Source of the DNA: FEN-1297 sp021817845
GTDB lineage: Bacteria; Bacteroidota; Ignavibacteria; Ignavibacteriales; Ignavibacteriaceae
Assembly: GCA_021817845.1 (NCBI GenBank)
Contig: JAKAFW010000015.1
Span: forward strand, 19,180-83,179
Direction: 5' to 3'
Length of the DNA: 64,000 nucleotides
Shown here: positions 1-9,111 of the stretch, one piece after another
Position numbering within the stretch: the first letter of the stretch is position 1
Layout of the letters: every line of letters starts with the position of its first letter
Translations under genes and position numbers: made by a program
The notes under the pieces: generated by a model
Told to the model about the DNA's origin: nothing
Databases searched by the model: none
What the model saw: the letters and a program-made list of their open reading frames with translations, nothing else

Positions 1-621
1 TTATTTGTGATTGCTACAAAATTGACAACTGCCGCTAACGCAATCTTCCTTCAATACACAGCTCCGATCTATGTCTTAATTTTTGAACCGCTAATAAATA
101 AAACTAAATATGAGAAAACAAATGTCATTACAATCCTGGTTTGTTTTTTCGGTATGACTTTATTCTTTATGACCAAACTTTCTGCAGGTTACAGAGACGG
201 AAATATAATAGCGCTGCTTTCCGGAGTGGCTTATGCGGCTTTTCTTCTTGGTATGAGAAAAAATAAAAAAGAATACCAGTTCAGTTCGATTTTTTACGGA
301 AATATATTAGTTGCCCTGATCTGCCTGCCGTCAATATTCTCAATTCAAAATTTTACGTTAAATAATTTTCTAATGGTTTCATATCTTGGAATATTTCAGA
401 TTGGTATTGCTTATGCCATCTTTAGCTATGGTCTAAAAAGAGTTTATGCTATCGAAGCTTCTTTGATCTCCATGATAGAGCCTGTCCTTAATCCCGTATG
501 GGTATTTCTAGGTTACGGTGAAGCGCCATCATTTATGGCAATCATCGGAGGGATAATAATTATTTCCGCAATCTCTGTACGAACTTTCTTATCTGAATCG
601 CTAGTTCTAAAGAAAAGATAA
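1..621 (+). CDS. DMT/EamA-family transporter, C-terminal part
   Basis: The reading frame is open from the first base, so the gene starts outside the window; about 206 residues remain. The visible part is almost entirely hydrophobic, with about six membrane segments separated by short polar loops, and the last segment is followed by a short basic tail ending in KKR. The pattern (QYTAPIYVLIFEPL early, then IEPVLNPVWVFLGYGE near the end) is typical of the second EamA repeat of drug/metabolite exporters, where the conserved Glu-Pro marks the penultimate helix. Members export or import small metabolites across the inner membrane; the substrate cannot be read from sequence. A T-rich stretch follows the stop but no clear terminator hairpin. 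Confidence 0.8.
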   Translation, partial: LFVIATKLTTAANAIFLQYTAPIYVLIFEPLINKTKYEKTNVITILVCFFGMTLFFMTKLSAGYRDGNIIALLSGVAYAAFLLGMRKNKKEYQFSSIFYGNILVALICLPSIFSIQNFTLNNFLMVSYLGIFQIGIAYAIFSYGLKRVYAIEASLISMIEPVLNPVWVFLGYGEAPSFMAIIGGIIIISAISVRTFLSESLVLKKR

Positions 622-814
622 AAAATGCGGATATGGTATATATGTCGAAAAACAATTAAATCATTTTCCTACTCCTCCCATTTTTCTAAAGGGAAGTAGG
701 GAGGGGTTAAAAAAAATAACATTGTGTACAAACTTCATTATAATAGACAAAGCGTTTTCTAAGTATGTACCCCTTAAAGGGACTTTTCTTAAAAATTATA
801 TACTATTTAAATAT

Positions 815-846
815 AACCTCCGAGGTTTTCCTAAACCTCGGAGGTT
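815..846. repeat. Perfect hairpin repeat, family C copy 1
   Basis: A 13-bp perfect inverted repeat with a 6-nt loop: AACCTCCGAGGTT pairs with its complement at 834-846. The same hairpin occurs at 38125-38156 (slightly trimmed) and inverted at 54566-54597. Each arm is itself a partial palindrome (CCTCCGAGG). It lies in the gap 622-1016, which otherwise holds only the tandem tract described below. Confidence 0.8.
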
Positions 847-931
847 TCTCTCTATGCCTCACTAAGCTTAAAAAGCCCGTAGAGATGATACATGCAATTT
901 TATTTCGGACAGATATAAAAAATACCTATCA

Positions 932-1000
932 ATTCCACTACTACAATCCTCCAACATTCCAATCCTCCACTACTCCAACATTCCAATCCTCCAACTTCCC
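932..1000. repeat. Low-complexity tandem tract (CCAATCCTCCAACATT units)
   Basis: Imperfect reiteration of words such as TCCAACATTCCAATCC and CTCCACTACTCC. The same vocabulary on the opposite strand recurs at 63299-63390 and in the larger repeat at 51494-51770. It makes spurious open frames, which I do not treat as genes. Confidence 0.7.
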
Positions 1001-1016
1001 CCAGAGTTACGTACCA

Positions 1017-1991
1017 TCAGCCTTTAATATAATCATTCCGGATTTTCGTAATTGCTTTGCGTGCCGAATTAAAAGCCCAAATAATTGATCCGCCTTTTTT
1101 CCCGGCACTTAAATCTCCAAGCAAAAATAGTCCACGTACGGATGTTTCGTGATGTTCCTTTAGGATTGGATCTTCGCCTTCGAATTCAATGCCGATCATC
1201 TTCAGAAAATTATTGGGTGTGGTTCCGCCAAGTGCATATACTATGTAATCAAATTGCATATCCGGAAATTTTTCGTGCTTGAACTTTACCGAAGGCTTAC
1301 CATCTTTATTTTCAAGGGATGCGATATCCGACTCGTAAAGTATTTTCACTTTTTCTTCTTGCTCCAAAGCTAAAATACTTATCCGGTTAATATCATTCAT
1401 CCTTGCAAAATCTTTTTTACGATAACTCAAAGCAACTTCATTATTATTTTGCACAAGATATTGGCAATATTCAGATGCGGTGTCGCCCCCTCCTACAACC
1501 AGAACCTTTGATCCAGTTATTTGCTTTGAAGTTACATCAAAGAAAACAGAATTTTTTAAGGAAGCCGGAATAGAGTATTCCGGCTTGTTTGGTTTCCCCA
1601 AAATACCTATTGCAATAGCTACAATTCGCGCTGCATATTCCCCCTTGTCTGTATAAACAATAAATGTCTTATCTTCATTCTGATGAAATTTCCAGACTGT
1701 TTCGCTATACTTTACGTGCAAATTATTTACTTTTATCGCTTTATCTAAATATGAAATTGTCTCTTGCTTTGTTAAATCGGGAATGCACATTACCCCAGTG
1801 CATTTGGCTTCGAAGCCTTTGTAATTTGCAGTGACCAACTTTTTATCCGGGTAATATTTTTTTATTGCGTAAGAATGCTCTTCCGCTTTTTCAATTAGTA
1901 AAACTTTTTCTGCCTCAAATTTGGCATGAACTGCTTCGACTGCAATACTTATTCCAGCTGGTCCAGCACCGATAATTAAAATATCATACAT
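1017..1991 (-). CDS. FAD-dependent NAD(P)H disulfide reductase, YpdA/thioredoxin-reductase-like
   Basis: The 324-residue protein begins directly with a dinucleotide-binding motif (IIGAGPAGIS at residues 5-14) for FAD and has a second Rossmann motif (VVGGGDTASE, about residue 165) for NAD(P)H. The C-terminal FAD-contact motif LFLLGDLSAG lies near residue 290. This is the two-domain architecture of small thioredoxin-reductase relatives. There is no CxxC redox pair in the usual TrxB position, which points to the YpdA/bacillithiol-disulfide-reductase or ferredoxin-reductase-like branch rather than true TrxB. The protein is cytoplasmic. It is transcribed alone, opposite to the upstream transporter; the exact substrate is not determined. 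Confidence 0.8.
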   Translation of the reverse strand: MYDILIIGAGPAGISIAVEAVHAKFEAEKVLLIEKAEEHSYAIKKYYPDKKLVTANYKGFEAKCTGVMCIPDLTKQETISYLDKAIKVNNLHVKYSETVWKFHQNEDKTFIVYTDKGEYAARIVAIAIGILGKPNKPEYSIPASLKNSVFFDVTSKQITGSKVLVVGGGDTASEYCQYLVQNNNEVALSYRKKDFARMNDINRISILALEQEEKVKILYESDIASLENKDGKPSVKFKHEKFPDMQFDYIVYALGGTTPNNFLKMIGIEFEGEDPILKEHHETSVRGLFLLGDLSAGKKGGSIIWAFNSARKAITKIRNDYIKG

Positions 1992-2073
1992 TAAAAAACC
2001 TTTTCTGAAATTTTGAAATAACAGTAAATCTTAAATAATAGTGTATTAAAATTTTAGATATATTTAAATAAAA

Positions 2074-2182
2074 TTAAGGGCACTTCTAAAAACTTCAATA
2101 CCTTCCGGCAGGTAGGCAGGTTCTTTGCGAACTTTGTGCCTTCTTTGCGTCTCTGCGTTAATGTTTTTAAAAGTGCCCTTAA
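2074..2182. repeat. MITE-like palindromic repeat, family A copy 1
   Basis: The 109-bp unit starts TTAAGGGCACTTCTAAAAAC and ends with the near-complement (TTTTTAAAAGTGCCCTTAA). Other copies are at 6626-6701, 36384-36646 (interrupted), about 39334-39397 (right half only) and 53380-53484. The centre contains a CCGGCAGGTAGGCAGG palindrome. The right end supplies the stop codon of the adjoining pdxH gene. Confidence 0.85.
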
Positions 2183-2826
2183 GGTGATAACCGGACTATA
2201 TCCCAACACTCATTTTTAATCTTATAAGAAATCCTATCGTGAAGTCTGTTCTCCCTTCCTTGCCAGAACTCAAAATAATTTGGAATTAGACGAAATCCAC
2301 CCCAGAATGGCGGCAGAGGAATCTGCTTATGCTCATATTTCAATTTTAATAAATCAAATTCATTTTCAAGAAACATTCTGTTCGGGATGGGACTACTTTG
2401 CCTTGATGCCCAGGCGCTAAGCTGACTTTCTAAAGGACGTGTATGAAAGTATTCTTCCGATTCTTGCCGGGAAGTTTTTTCAATTGTTCCTGTTATGCGA
2501 ATTTGCCGTTCAAGTTCTTTCCAGAAAAAAAGTATCGATGCGTTTGGATTATTAATTAGATCGCTTCCCTTATGGCTTTCATAATTTGTAAAAAAAACAA
2601 AACCATTTTCGTCGAATCCTTTCAACAAAACCATTCTCACAGCTGGAATCCCGTCCTTGTTAGCAGTCCCTAAAGCCATACCTGTAGGGTCAAGCAAATC
2701 GGATTTAAGTGCTTCTTCCATCCACTTTGAAAATTGTTGAAATGGATTAACTTCAACAGTGGATTCATCAAATCTCTGCAATGAATAATTTCGTCGTAGC
2801 GATGAAATATCTGTATTGTTTATCAT
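2179..2826 (-). CDS. pdxH: Pyridoxamine 5'-phosphate oxidase
   Basis: The 215-residue length is exactly typical of PdxH, the FMN enzyme that oxidises pyridoxine/pyridoxamine 5'-phosphate to pyridoxal 5'-phosphate. Family signatures are present: DPTGMALGTANKDGIPAVRM with the following VLLKGFDENGFVFFTN (FMN-binding strand region), the SxLSAWASRQSSPI motif, PPFWGGFRLIPNYFEFWQG, and the C-terminal ENRLHDR and RLSP ending. The protein is a cytoplasmic homodimer. Its stop codon lies in the terminal repeat of MITE-like copy A1, so that repeat inserted exactly at the gene end without removing the conserved tail. Gene and repeat are followed by the convergent flavin reductase. Confidence 0.95.
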   Translation of the reverse strand: MINNTDISSLRRNYSLQRFDESTVEVNPFQQFSKWMEEALKSDLLDPTGMALGTANKDGIPAVRMVLLKGFDENGFVFFTNYESHKGSDLINNPNASILFFWKELERQIRITGTIEKTSRQESEEYFHTRPLESQLSAWASRQSSPIPNRMFLENEFDLLKLKYEHKQIPLPPFWGGFRLIPNYFEFWQGRENRLHDRISYKIKNECWDIVRLSP

Positions 2827-3006
2827 ATCATTTTTATAACTAAATGTTTTTCTTAGAGGTTAAGTTTTATAAATTTAAGTGACAGTTAATCATTCTCAGG
2901 GACAATTACGAAAAAGTCTTTCCTCATCCATTATAAGGCGACTTACAATTGTATTATCTGTTTTATAAATTAGATTATTATCAACTATTAAAATATAAAA
3001 ATTATT

Positions 3007-6000
3007 ATGAAATCAAGTGATCTAACTAAAGAGCAAAAAGTAGAACTTGAGAAATTTGGCGCAAATACCTGGTTTGTCGAATATTTACATAAACAATATG
3101 AAGAAAATCCGGATGGTGTTTCGGAACAATGGCAAAATTTCTTTGGAAAGGTTAGCTCCGGTAAAAAAAGTAACGGAGATGCTAAAAATATCATGAAGGA
3201 ATCGGCAATCCCGTTTCCTAATGTAAAAATGTCTGAACCGCAGCCGGATGATAGACTTCAAATTATTGCAGGCAGTGCGGCAAAAATTTTAGAAAATATG
3301 AATGCCAGTTTGACAATTCCTGTTGCCACATCACAGCGTACAATACCGGTAAAGCTTCTTGAAGAAAATAGAATTTTAATAAATCAGAACCTTTATAAAA
3401 AAAATCAACGTAAAATTTCCTTTACTCATCTAATTGCATGGGCGATTGTGAAAGCAATAATGACCAATCCGGTCATGAATAATGCTTTTACTCTCATTGA
3501 CGGAAAACCAAACGTTATCAAAAGAAATAATATAAATCTAGGCTTAGCTATTGATATTGAAAAAAAGGACGGTTCACATTCACTCATTGTCCCCAATATA
3601 AAAAAATCCAATACAATGAACTTCAGCGAATTTGTTAAAACTTATGATGATTTGATTGATAGATCGAGAAAAGCATTGATTGACCCTTCCGAATTTCAGG
3701 GGACTACAGTTACACTAACTAATCCCGGAACAATTGGGACTATATCTTCCGTGCCGCGGTTAATGATAGGGCAGGGAACAATAGTTGCCACAGGCGCTAT
3801 TCAATATCCTGTGGAATATCAGGCAATGGCTCCTTCAACTATTTCTGCGCTTGGAATTAGCAAGGTTATGAATATAACAAGCACTTATGATCATAGAATT
3901 ATTCAGGGCGCAGAATCGGGATATTTTCTTAAGGAGATTAATGACCTGCTCTTAGGTGCAAACTTTTTTTATGAAGAAATATTTGAAGATCTAAAGGTTC
4001 CCTTAGTCCCGTTAGCCTGGCAGAGCGATTCTCAATCCCAAACATTCGGTAATCATTCAAACAGGGAAGAAACCGAAAAGCAGGGAAGGGTTTTACAATT
4101 AATCAATCTTTACAGAGTGCGCGGTCATTTAATAGCAAGCTTTGATCCGCTCGGTTCGCAGCTTGCTTACCATGCTGAGTTAGACCCTGCAAGTTACAAA
4201 CTAACTTTGTGGGATTTAGACCGTGAATTTATTACCGGCGGTTTCGGAGGCATTCCTACAGCCACTCTTCGTGTTATTTTAGAAATTCTTCAGAAAACTT
4301 ATTGCGAAAAAATCGGCGTCGAGTATATGCACATTCAAAATCCCGCCGAAAAATTATGGCTTCAAAATAAAATGGAACCGGTTAAAAATATTCCTCACTT
4401 CGATGCGGATATGAAAAAAGAAATTCTTAATAAGTTAATTATCGCCGAAGCATTTGAGCATTTCATCCATAATAAATTTATTGGACATAAACGGTTTTCC
4501 CTTGAAGGCTCTGAAACTTTAATTCCTGTTCTTGATTTACTTTTAAATGATGCCTGTGAATCCGGAATTATGGAGATAGTCCTTGGTATGGCTCACCGAG
4601 GTAGACTAAACGTCCTTGCTAATATTATCGGTAAGTCATACGACTCGATATTTACCGAATTTGAAGACATTCCGGACGTAAATTCAATTGAAGGTTCCGG
4701 TGATGTTAAATATCACCTCGGGGCTTCCGGTAGATACAAAACACGAAACGGAGAAAGTATTGCGGTTTCTGTTGCCTCTAATCCAAGTCATCTTGAATGG
4801 GTTAACCCTGTTGTCGAAGGTATCGTTCGTGCAAAACAGAACAGGCTTGGTGATAAAAAAGAACATAGAAAAGTAATGGCGATTTTAATCCACGGTGATG
4901 CAGCTTTTGCAGGACAAGGTATTTGCGCCGAAACTTTGAACCTTTCTCAATTAAGCGGCTACCGTACCGGGGGCACAATTCATATCATAATTAATAATCA
5001 AATCGGATTCACTACTACCCCTGAAGATGCACGCTCTTCACAATATGCTACCGATGTTGCTAAGATGATACAATCGCCAATCTTTCACGTCAATGGTGAC
5101 GATCCTGAAGCTGCTTTATGGGTAACAAAATTAGCTTTTGAGTATCGACAGCTTTTCAATAAAGATATTGTTATTGACCTCTTCGGTTACAGACGGCACG
5201 GTCATAACGAGGGCGACGAACCTGGATTTACCCAGCCGCTGTTATATGAAAAAATTAAAATGCATCCTTCAATAAGAGAAATTTATTCTAATACTTTAAT
5301 TAAAAATAAAACTCTTACTCAAGATGAAATAAATTTATTGAATCAAGCGGCAAATAATTCTTTAAGTGAGGCGTTCGATAAGATAAAAAGGAAAAAATCT
5401 TCCTTTAGTGGAGATGTACCGCTCGCAGTTTCAAAGGAAAAAATGGAAGCTGTATCCCACAATAATAAAACCGGAATTTCTGAAAGTATGCTTGAAGAAA
5501 TTATTAAAGGAATAACAAAAGTCCCTAAAGAATTTTCCGTTCATCCTAAACTGAAAAAATTCCTAGAAAAAAGGCTGGAGTTTTTAGACGGAAGTTCGGA
5601 TGCCGATTGGGCAACCGCTGAATCAATAGCTTTCGGTAGTTTACTTCTTGAAGGTACTCCGGTAAGACTAAGCGGGCAGGATAGCGTGCGGGGTACTTTC
5701 AGTCAACGTCACCTTGCCTTAACTGACATTCAGACTGGTATAGAATATTTTCCGTTGAATCATATAAAACGGGGGCAGGGAAAGCTTGAAGCTCTTGATA
5801 GCTTTTTATCCGAAGCCGCTGTGCTAGGTTTCGAGTATGGTTACAGCACTGCCGATCCGTTAGCATTGGTTATGTGGGAAGCACAATTTGGCGATTTTGC
5901 AAATGGTGCACAGGTGATAATTGATAATTTTATAGTTGTATCTTTTGAAAAATGGAAACTTCCGAATAGCGTTGTAATGTTGCTGCCGCATGGCTTTGAA

Positions 6001-6624
6001 GGTCAGGGACCTGAGCACTCAAGTGCGCGCTTAGAGAGATATTTAACTTTATGCGCCGAAGACAATATTCAAGTTTGCAATTTAACTTCGCCGGCTCAGT
6101 ACTTTCATGTTTTAAGGCGACAAATAAAACAGGCGGTGGGGAAGCCTTTAATTATAATGACGCCAAAAAGTTTGTTGCGGCTTCCGGAAGCTAAATCGAA
6201 AAAGGAAGATTTCATAAATGGAAAATTTCAGGAGGTCATTGATGATGGAATGGTTAATAAAAATTTAGTAGAGAAAATAATCATTACCAGCGGTAAAGTT
6301 TATTATGACCTTATCAAATTCCGAGAAGAAAATAAAATTACTAATGCAGCAATTATTCGCGTAGAACAGTATTATCCATATAAATCAAAATTGATAAAAG
6401 GAATATTGGCATCCTACCAAAATGCTAAAAAAGTTACTTGGGTTCAGGAGGAACCAAAAAATATGGGCGCCTGGAATTTCTTAGCCCCAAGATTGATTGA
6501 AGATTTGGCTGAAGGACAAAAATTGAATTATGCCGGCAGACCCGAAAGCGCAAGCCCTGCAGTTGGATCAGCAAAAAAATCAGCAAAGCAGCAGATGGAA
6601 TTAGTTGCAGAAGCATTTAACTAA
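3007..6624 (+). CDS. odhA: Fused E2/E1 2-oxoglutarate dehydrogenase (OdhA/Kgd-type multifunctional enzyme)
   Basis: The 1205-residue protein catalyses the first two steps of the 2-oxoglutarate dehydrogenase complex in the TCA cycle. Residues 1-45 are the E1-type N-terminal tail (WFVEYLHKQYEENP). About 75-320 is an acyltransferase (E2) catalytic domain carrying the DHRIIQG active-site motif near residue 297. About 365-1200 is the thiamine-diphosphate E1o part, with GMAHRGRLNVLANI near 527, HGDAAFAGQG near 630 and NNQIGFTT soon after. There is no lipoyl domain, as in mycobacterial Kgd and corynebacterial OdhA, so the lipoyl group must come from another E2. ATG is preceded by an A/T-rich stretch without a Shine-Dalgarno sequence. 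It stands alone as a transcription unit; a family A repeat begins two bases after the stop. Confidence 0.93.
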   Translation: MKSSDLTKEQKVELEKFGANTWFVEYLHKQYEENPDGVSEQWQNFFGKVSSGKKSNGDAKNIMKESAIPFPNVKMSEPQPDDRLQIIAGSAAKILENMNASLTIPVATSQRTIPVKLLEENRILINQNLYKKNQRKISFTHLIAWAIVKAIMTNPVMNNAFTLIDGKPNVIKRNNINLGLAIDIEKKDGSHSLIVPNIKKSNTMNFSEFVKTYDDLIDRSRKALIDPSEFQGTTVTLTNPGTIGTISSVPRLMIGQGTIVATGAIQYPVEYQAMAPSTISALGISKVMNITSTYDHRIIQGAESGYFLKEINDLLLGANFFYEEIFEDLKVPLVPLAWQSDSQSQTFGNHSNREETEKQGRVLQLINLYRVRGHLIASFDPLGSQLAYHAELDPASYKLTLWDLDREFITGGFGGIPTATLRVILEILQKTYCEKIGVEYMHIQNPAEKLWLQNKMEPVKNIPHFDADMKKEILNKLIIAEAFEHFIHNKFIGHKRFSLEGSETLIPVLDLLLNDACESGIMEIVLGMAHRGRLNVLANIIGKSYDSIFTEFEDIPDVNSIEGSGDVKYHLGASGRYKTRNGESIAVSVASNPSHLEWVNPVVEGIVRAKQNRLGDKKEHRKVMAILIHGDAAFAGQGICAETLNLSQLSGYRTGGTIHIIINNQIGFTTTPEDARSSQYATDVAKMIQSPIFHVNGDDPEAALWVTKLAFEYRQLFNKDIVIDLFGYRRHGHNEGDEPGFTQPLLYEKIKMHPSIREIYSNTLIKNKTLTQDEINLLNQAANNSLSEAFDKIKRKKSSFSGDVPLAVSKEKMEAVSHNNKTGISESMLEEIIKGITKVPKEFSVHPKLKKFLEKRLEFLDGSSDADWATAESIAFGSLLLEGTPVRLSGQDSVRGTFSQRHLALTDIQTGIEYFPLNHIKRGQGKLEALDSFLSEAAVLGFEYGYSTADPLALVMWEAQFGDFANGAQVIIDNFIVVSFEKWKLPNSVVMLLPHGFEGQGPEHSSARLERYLTLCAEDNIQVCNLTSPAQYFHVLRRQIKQAVGKPLIIMTPKSLLRLPEAKSKKEDFINGKFQEVIDDGMVNKNLVEKIIITSGKVYYDLIKFREENKITNAAIIRVEQYYPYKSKLIKGILASYQNAKKVTWVQEEPKNMGAWNFLAPRLIEDLAEGQKLNYAGRPESASPAVGSAKKSAKQQMELVAEAFN

Positions 6625-6625
6625 C

Positions 6626-6701
6626 TTAAGGGCACTTCTAAAAACTTCAGTATTCTCTGCGTTAAATTTTTATAAAAGATAGTTTTTAGAAGTGCCCTTA
6701 A
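6626..6701. repeat. MITE-like palindromic repeat, family A copy 2 (shortest)
   Basis: A 76-bp copy with TTAAGGGCACTTCTAAAAAC at one end and its complement at the other, so nearly the whole unit folds on itself. It could act as the transcription terminator of the preceding odhA gene. Confidence 0.85.
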
Positions 6702-6744
6702 GTTAACCACCGTTAATCCTGCAGATTTATATTGCCCAGAAAAA

Positions 6745-6815
6745 GCAGCCCACGACTTTAAGTCGTGGGTCGTTTAACAAAAAGACTTATTTATTAACCG
6801 TTTCAACGGTTTCTA
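6745..6815. repeat. Double-hairpin repeat, family D copy 1
   Basis: Two hairpins in tandem: CCCACGACT/AGTCGTGGG (6749-6757 with 6761-6769), then AACCGTT/AACGGTT (6796-6802 with 6805-6811). The same pair with a changed loop is found at 39450-39520. It resembles REP-type elements of this bacterial group. Confidence 0.75.
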
Positions 6816-6862
6816 ATACCTAAATAAAAACTATCATGCAACTTGAATAAATAATTTTATTT

Positions 6863-6982
6863 CATTGATATATTATCAGTTGTTGATTATTTTACAGACA
6901 GTAATTTAGAAAATTTAATTATCCGGTTTAACGTTGCGAGCGTAACTCAGTTGGTAGAGTGTCAGCTTCCCAAGCTGAATGT
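6863..6982. other. attL: left 120-bp direct repeat of the integrated element
   Basis: This 120-bp sequence is identical, base for base, to 20240-20359. It comprises 73 bp of DNA upstream of a tRNA-Gly gene plus the first 47 nt of the tRNA, ending just after the anticodon stem. Immediately beyond 6982 the sequence departs from the tRNA and enters the element. The repeat is the product of site-specific integration. Confidence 0.95.
6936..6982 (+). pseudogene. tRNA-Gly 5' fragment left at attL
   Basis: The first 47 nt of tRNA-Gly (acceptor 5' strand, D arm, anticodon arm with CCC) are present but the variable loop, T arm and acceptor 3' strand are missing. The intact gene is regenerated at 20313-20388 on the other side of the element. 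Confidence 0.93.
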
Positions 6983-7023
6983 AAATTGAGTTTTTAGCTT
7001 AAATATCAAATCTTTTTCTTTGA

Positions 7024-7047
7024 TGTTAACAAAATTGTTAACCAATT
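7024..7047 (+). promoter_or_regulatory. Left arm-type recombinase sites (two 12-bp repeats)
   Basis: Two adjacent 12-mers, TGTTAACAAAAT and TGTTAACCAATT, lie 42 bp inside the left att repeat and just upstream of the integrase gene. Three matching 12-mers in the same phase lie near the right end (20116-20151). By analogy with lambda-type integrases they are likely arm-binding sites; this is inference from position and repetition. Confidence 0.6.
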
Positions 7048-7089
7048 CCCCCGATAATACTCCCCATTACCTCACGAAAGGTCTAAATC

Positions 7090-8124
7090 ATGTTTCTTTT
7101 CAAACGGAGCGGTTATTATCAAATTCAATACTTCGATGAAATTGACAACAAAATAAAGCGTAAGTCTACCGGCCAGAAGACAAAACAAGATGCTTTGAAA
7201 TATTTATCCGAGTTTAGAGAGAATCAAAAAAATAAACCACGAAGTGAAACGATTTCTCTATTCAGATTCAGGAAAGAATATGAGACGTTCGCTTCCTTAA
7301 ACTTCAGCAAGAAACACACCCAGAATATTAAGTTAGCCTTCGACAAACTTTTGGGTTATATAAAGCCGGACCTTCCCCTTACAAAACTAAATGGAAGAAT
7401 TCTAGAGACTTTCTTCAGTGAATATTTCCAAAGGTCAAAATATGGAGCGTCACTCATCCACAGGGTTTTGAATTCGAGCTTTAATAAAGCAGTAAAATGG
7501 AACTACATCGAGGTTAATCCATTGTCCAAAATAAAACTTCCCAAAATTCCCCGGAATAATCCTATTTTTGTAACAATCGAGGAATTTTACGAAATAATGA
7601 AATTTGTTGACTCCCAGGATCTTAAAGATATTTACATCTTTGGATTTTTTACAGGCTGCCGGCTTTCAGAAATATTAAACACGAAATGGAGTAATGTCAA
7701 TCTTAGTGACGGAATAATTAAGGTAAGCAATTCTGAAACCTTTACAACCAAAAGCAAGAAAGAAAGAATTATCCCCATTAGCATGGCTTTGAAAGAGATG
7801 TTAATTTTCCGGATCCCAAAGATTCAACGAATTGACGATGAATATATTTTCTATAAATTGCCCGGCGTTCCATATCTGCCGAATTACGTCAGCCATAATT
7901 TTAAAAAAGCCGTTAAGCAAGCAAAGGTTAATCAAAGTTTGCACATGCACTCTCTAAGGCATTCATTCGCTTCAAGACTTGTGCAAAACGGAGTTTCTCT
8001 TTATGTAGTAAAGGAATTATTAGGTCATGCAGACGTATCAACAACACAGCAATATTCGCACCTGCAGAAGGAACACCTTCAGAATGCCATCGATCAGCTC
8101 GATAAAATTTCTAAGATAGGGTAA
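7090..8124 (+). CDS. int: Tyrosine recombinase (integrase) of the tRNA-Gly element
   Basis: The 344-residue phage-type integrase has an N-terminal arm-binding region (residues 1-60, beginning FKRSGYYQIQYFDE, like AP2-type arm domains), a SAM-like core-binding domain (about 65-155) and a catalytic domain. Catalytic residues are visible: Arg in TGCRLSE (about 190), Lys in the TTKSKKER hairpin (about 221), HSLRH (about 289), the GH pair (about 311) and the nucleophile Tyr in TQQYSHL (about 321). All are present, so the enzyme looks active. It reads inward from attL and sits next to the 12-bp repeats, as usual for an element-borne integrase. Confidence 0.93.
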   Translation: MFLFKRSGYYQIQYFDEIDNKIKRKSTGQKTKQDALKYLSEFRENQKNKPRSETISLFRFRKEYETFASLNFSKKHTQNIKLAFDKLLGYIKPDLPLTKLNGRILETFFSEYFQRSKYGASLIHRVLNSSFNKAVKWNYIEVNPLSKIKLPKIPRNNPIFVTIEEFYEIMKFVDSQDLKDIYIFGFFTGCRLSEILNTKWSNVNLSDGIIKVSNSETFTTKSKKERIIPISMALKEMLIFRIPKIQRIDDEYIFYKLPGVPYLPNYVSHNFKKAVKQAKVNQSLHMHSLRHSFASRLVQNGVSLYVVKELLGHADVSTTQQYSHLQKEHLQNAIDQLDKISKIG

Positions 8125-8323
8125 GGATTATGATGATCCGGATAAAATTAAAATATCGAATGAGACTATGCCACTAAACTTAATTCTCCACAACAGAAAC
8201 AAAGGCTGCCTGTTTGCCGGCAGAGGATTCGACTAAAGTATCGTTGGAATTAAGATCGTGCCTTAAAACGCATTTATGGAAGAATTCTAAAAACAATTTT
8301 CAACAAAATTAGGAGTTATCAAA

Positions 8324-8659
8324 ATGGTTAGCAAAAAATTAAACTATGACGAAGTAATTAACCTCATAAACTTCAATATTCATAACGGAACTCAGGCAAA
8401 GATACCCGGGATCTTCAAACTCGTCAAGGATGAAGACAGGAATAAACTTCAATTGAAGTTGACGGATAATATTATGCAAATAATAGATGAACACGTGGAA
8501 ATGTCTGCATACGATTATCAAACTATTTACTTCGTTCAGAAACTAACGAGAAAATTGTCAATTAAAATTATTGAGAATCTCAGAAAGCAAATAAAATCAT
8601 TAAAAATTTCAGTAGACAAAGAAAACTCCAGACAAAGCAAACTTCGAAAAGTCATTTAA
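8324..8659 (+). CDS. Small element protein, unknown function
   Basis: The 111-residue protein is rich in Lys, Ile and Asp and predicted mainly helical, with no membrane segment or known motif. The start has a good AGGAG ribosome-binding site 9 nt upstream. It is followed 22 bp later by another small gene, so the two are probably co-transcribed. The preceding interval 8125-8323 holds no supported feature. I do not recognise the family. Confidence 0.6.
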   Translation: MVSKKLNYDEVINLINFNIHNGTQAKIPGIFKLVKDEDRNKLQLKLTDNIMQIIDEHVEMSAYDYQTIYFVQKLTRKLSIKIIENLRKQIKSLKISVDKENSRQSKLRKVI

Positions 8660-8681
8660 CAAAAAAAAAGGATAAATTAAA

Positions 8682-8912
8682 ATGAATGATCCAAACAGCA
8701 TAGTAGATGAGGAACGCGCTGCCATTGAAGAACAGGAACCCACAATAATAACAGCAATGAGGGATATAGTTGACGTTTACGACGCAGGAGGCGGAACAAT
8801 AGAAGAAGTCCTTCAGCATCTTTACAGCATTGCTACCCCGGATGAACAATATCCGCTTTATGAAATAGCAAAGTTATGTAAAGTGAAATTGTCACATATT
8901 CCGGAGAGATAA
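8682..8912 (+). CDS. Small acidic element protein, unknown
   Basis: 76 residues, acidic N-terminal half (EERAAIEEQEP), then a helical segment with GGGTIEEVLQHL and a C-terminal KLCKVKLSHIPER. There are no recognisable domains. It has an AAAGGA site ahead of the ATG. Its place early in the element and its small size suggest a regulatory or accessory role, but nothing in the sequence shows which. Confidence 0.55.
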   Translation: MNDPNSIVDEERAAIEEQEPTIITAMRDIVDVYDAGGGTIEEVLQHLYSIATPDEQYPLYEIAKLCKVKLSHIPER

Positions 8913-8942
8913 AAACACCAGATAATAAGGAGTGATGATTTA

Positions 8943-9041
8943 ATGGATTCAGTAAACAAACTAAAGAAGTCCAGAAATGCTCATAAAATCAATTTTCAAC
9001 GCTCATATAAGTCCTACACGGGACTTTCATTCCGGGTTTGA
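8943..9041 (+). CDS. Possible 32-aa basic peptide
   Basis: A short frame with ATG preceded by AAGGAG about 10 nt upstream, directly after the acidic 76-aa gene. The peptide is basic (MDSVNKLKKSRNAHKINF and 14 more residues). It may be a real small gene or a chance frame; only the ribosome-binding site and the spacing support it. Confidence 0.3.
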   Translation: MDSVNKLKKSRNAHKINFQRSYKSYTGLSFRV

Positions 9042-9111
9042 CTAAAGGTACCGTAAAAGAACATGTATTTTTTGGATTAAATTTATTAGTTTTATATAAG
9101 GCTAAACTATT

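Noticed and set aside
765..1088. 107-codon frame starting near a hairpin
   Set aside because: It runs through hairpin C1 and the CCAACATTCC tract and overlaps the real flavin-reductase gene on the other strand.
3426..6616. Frames opposite or overlapping odhA
   Set aside because: Shadow frames of a strongly conserved coding sequence with no ribosome-binding site or recognisable product.
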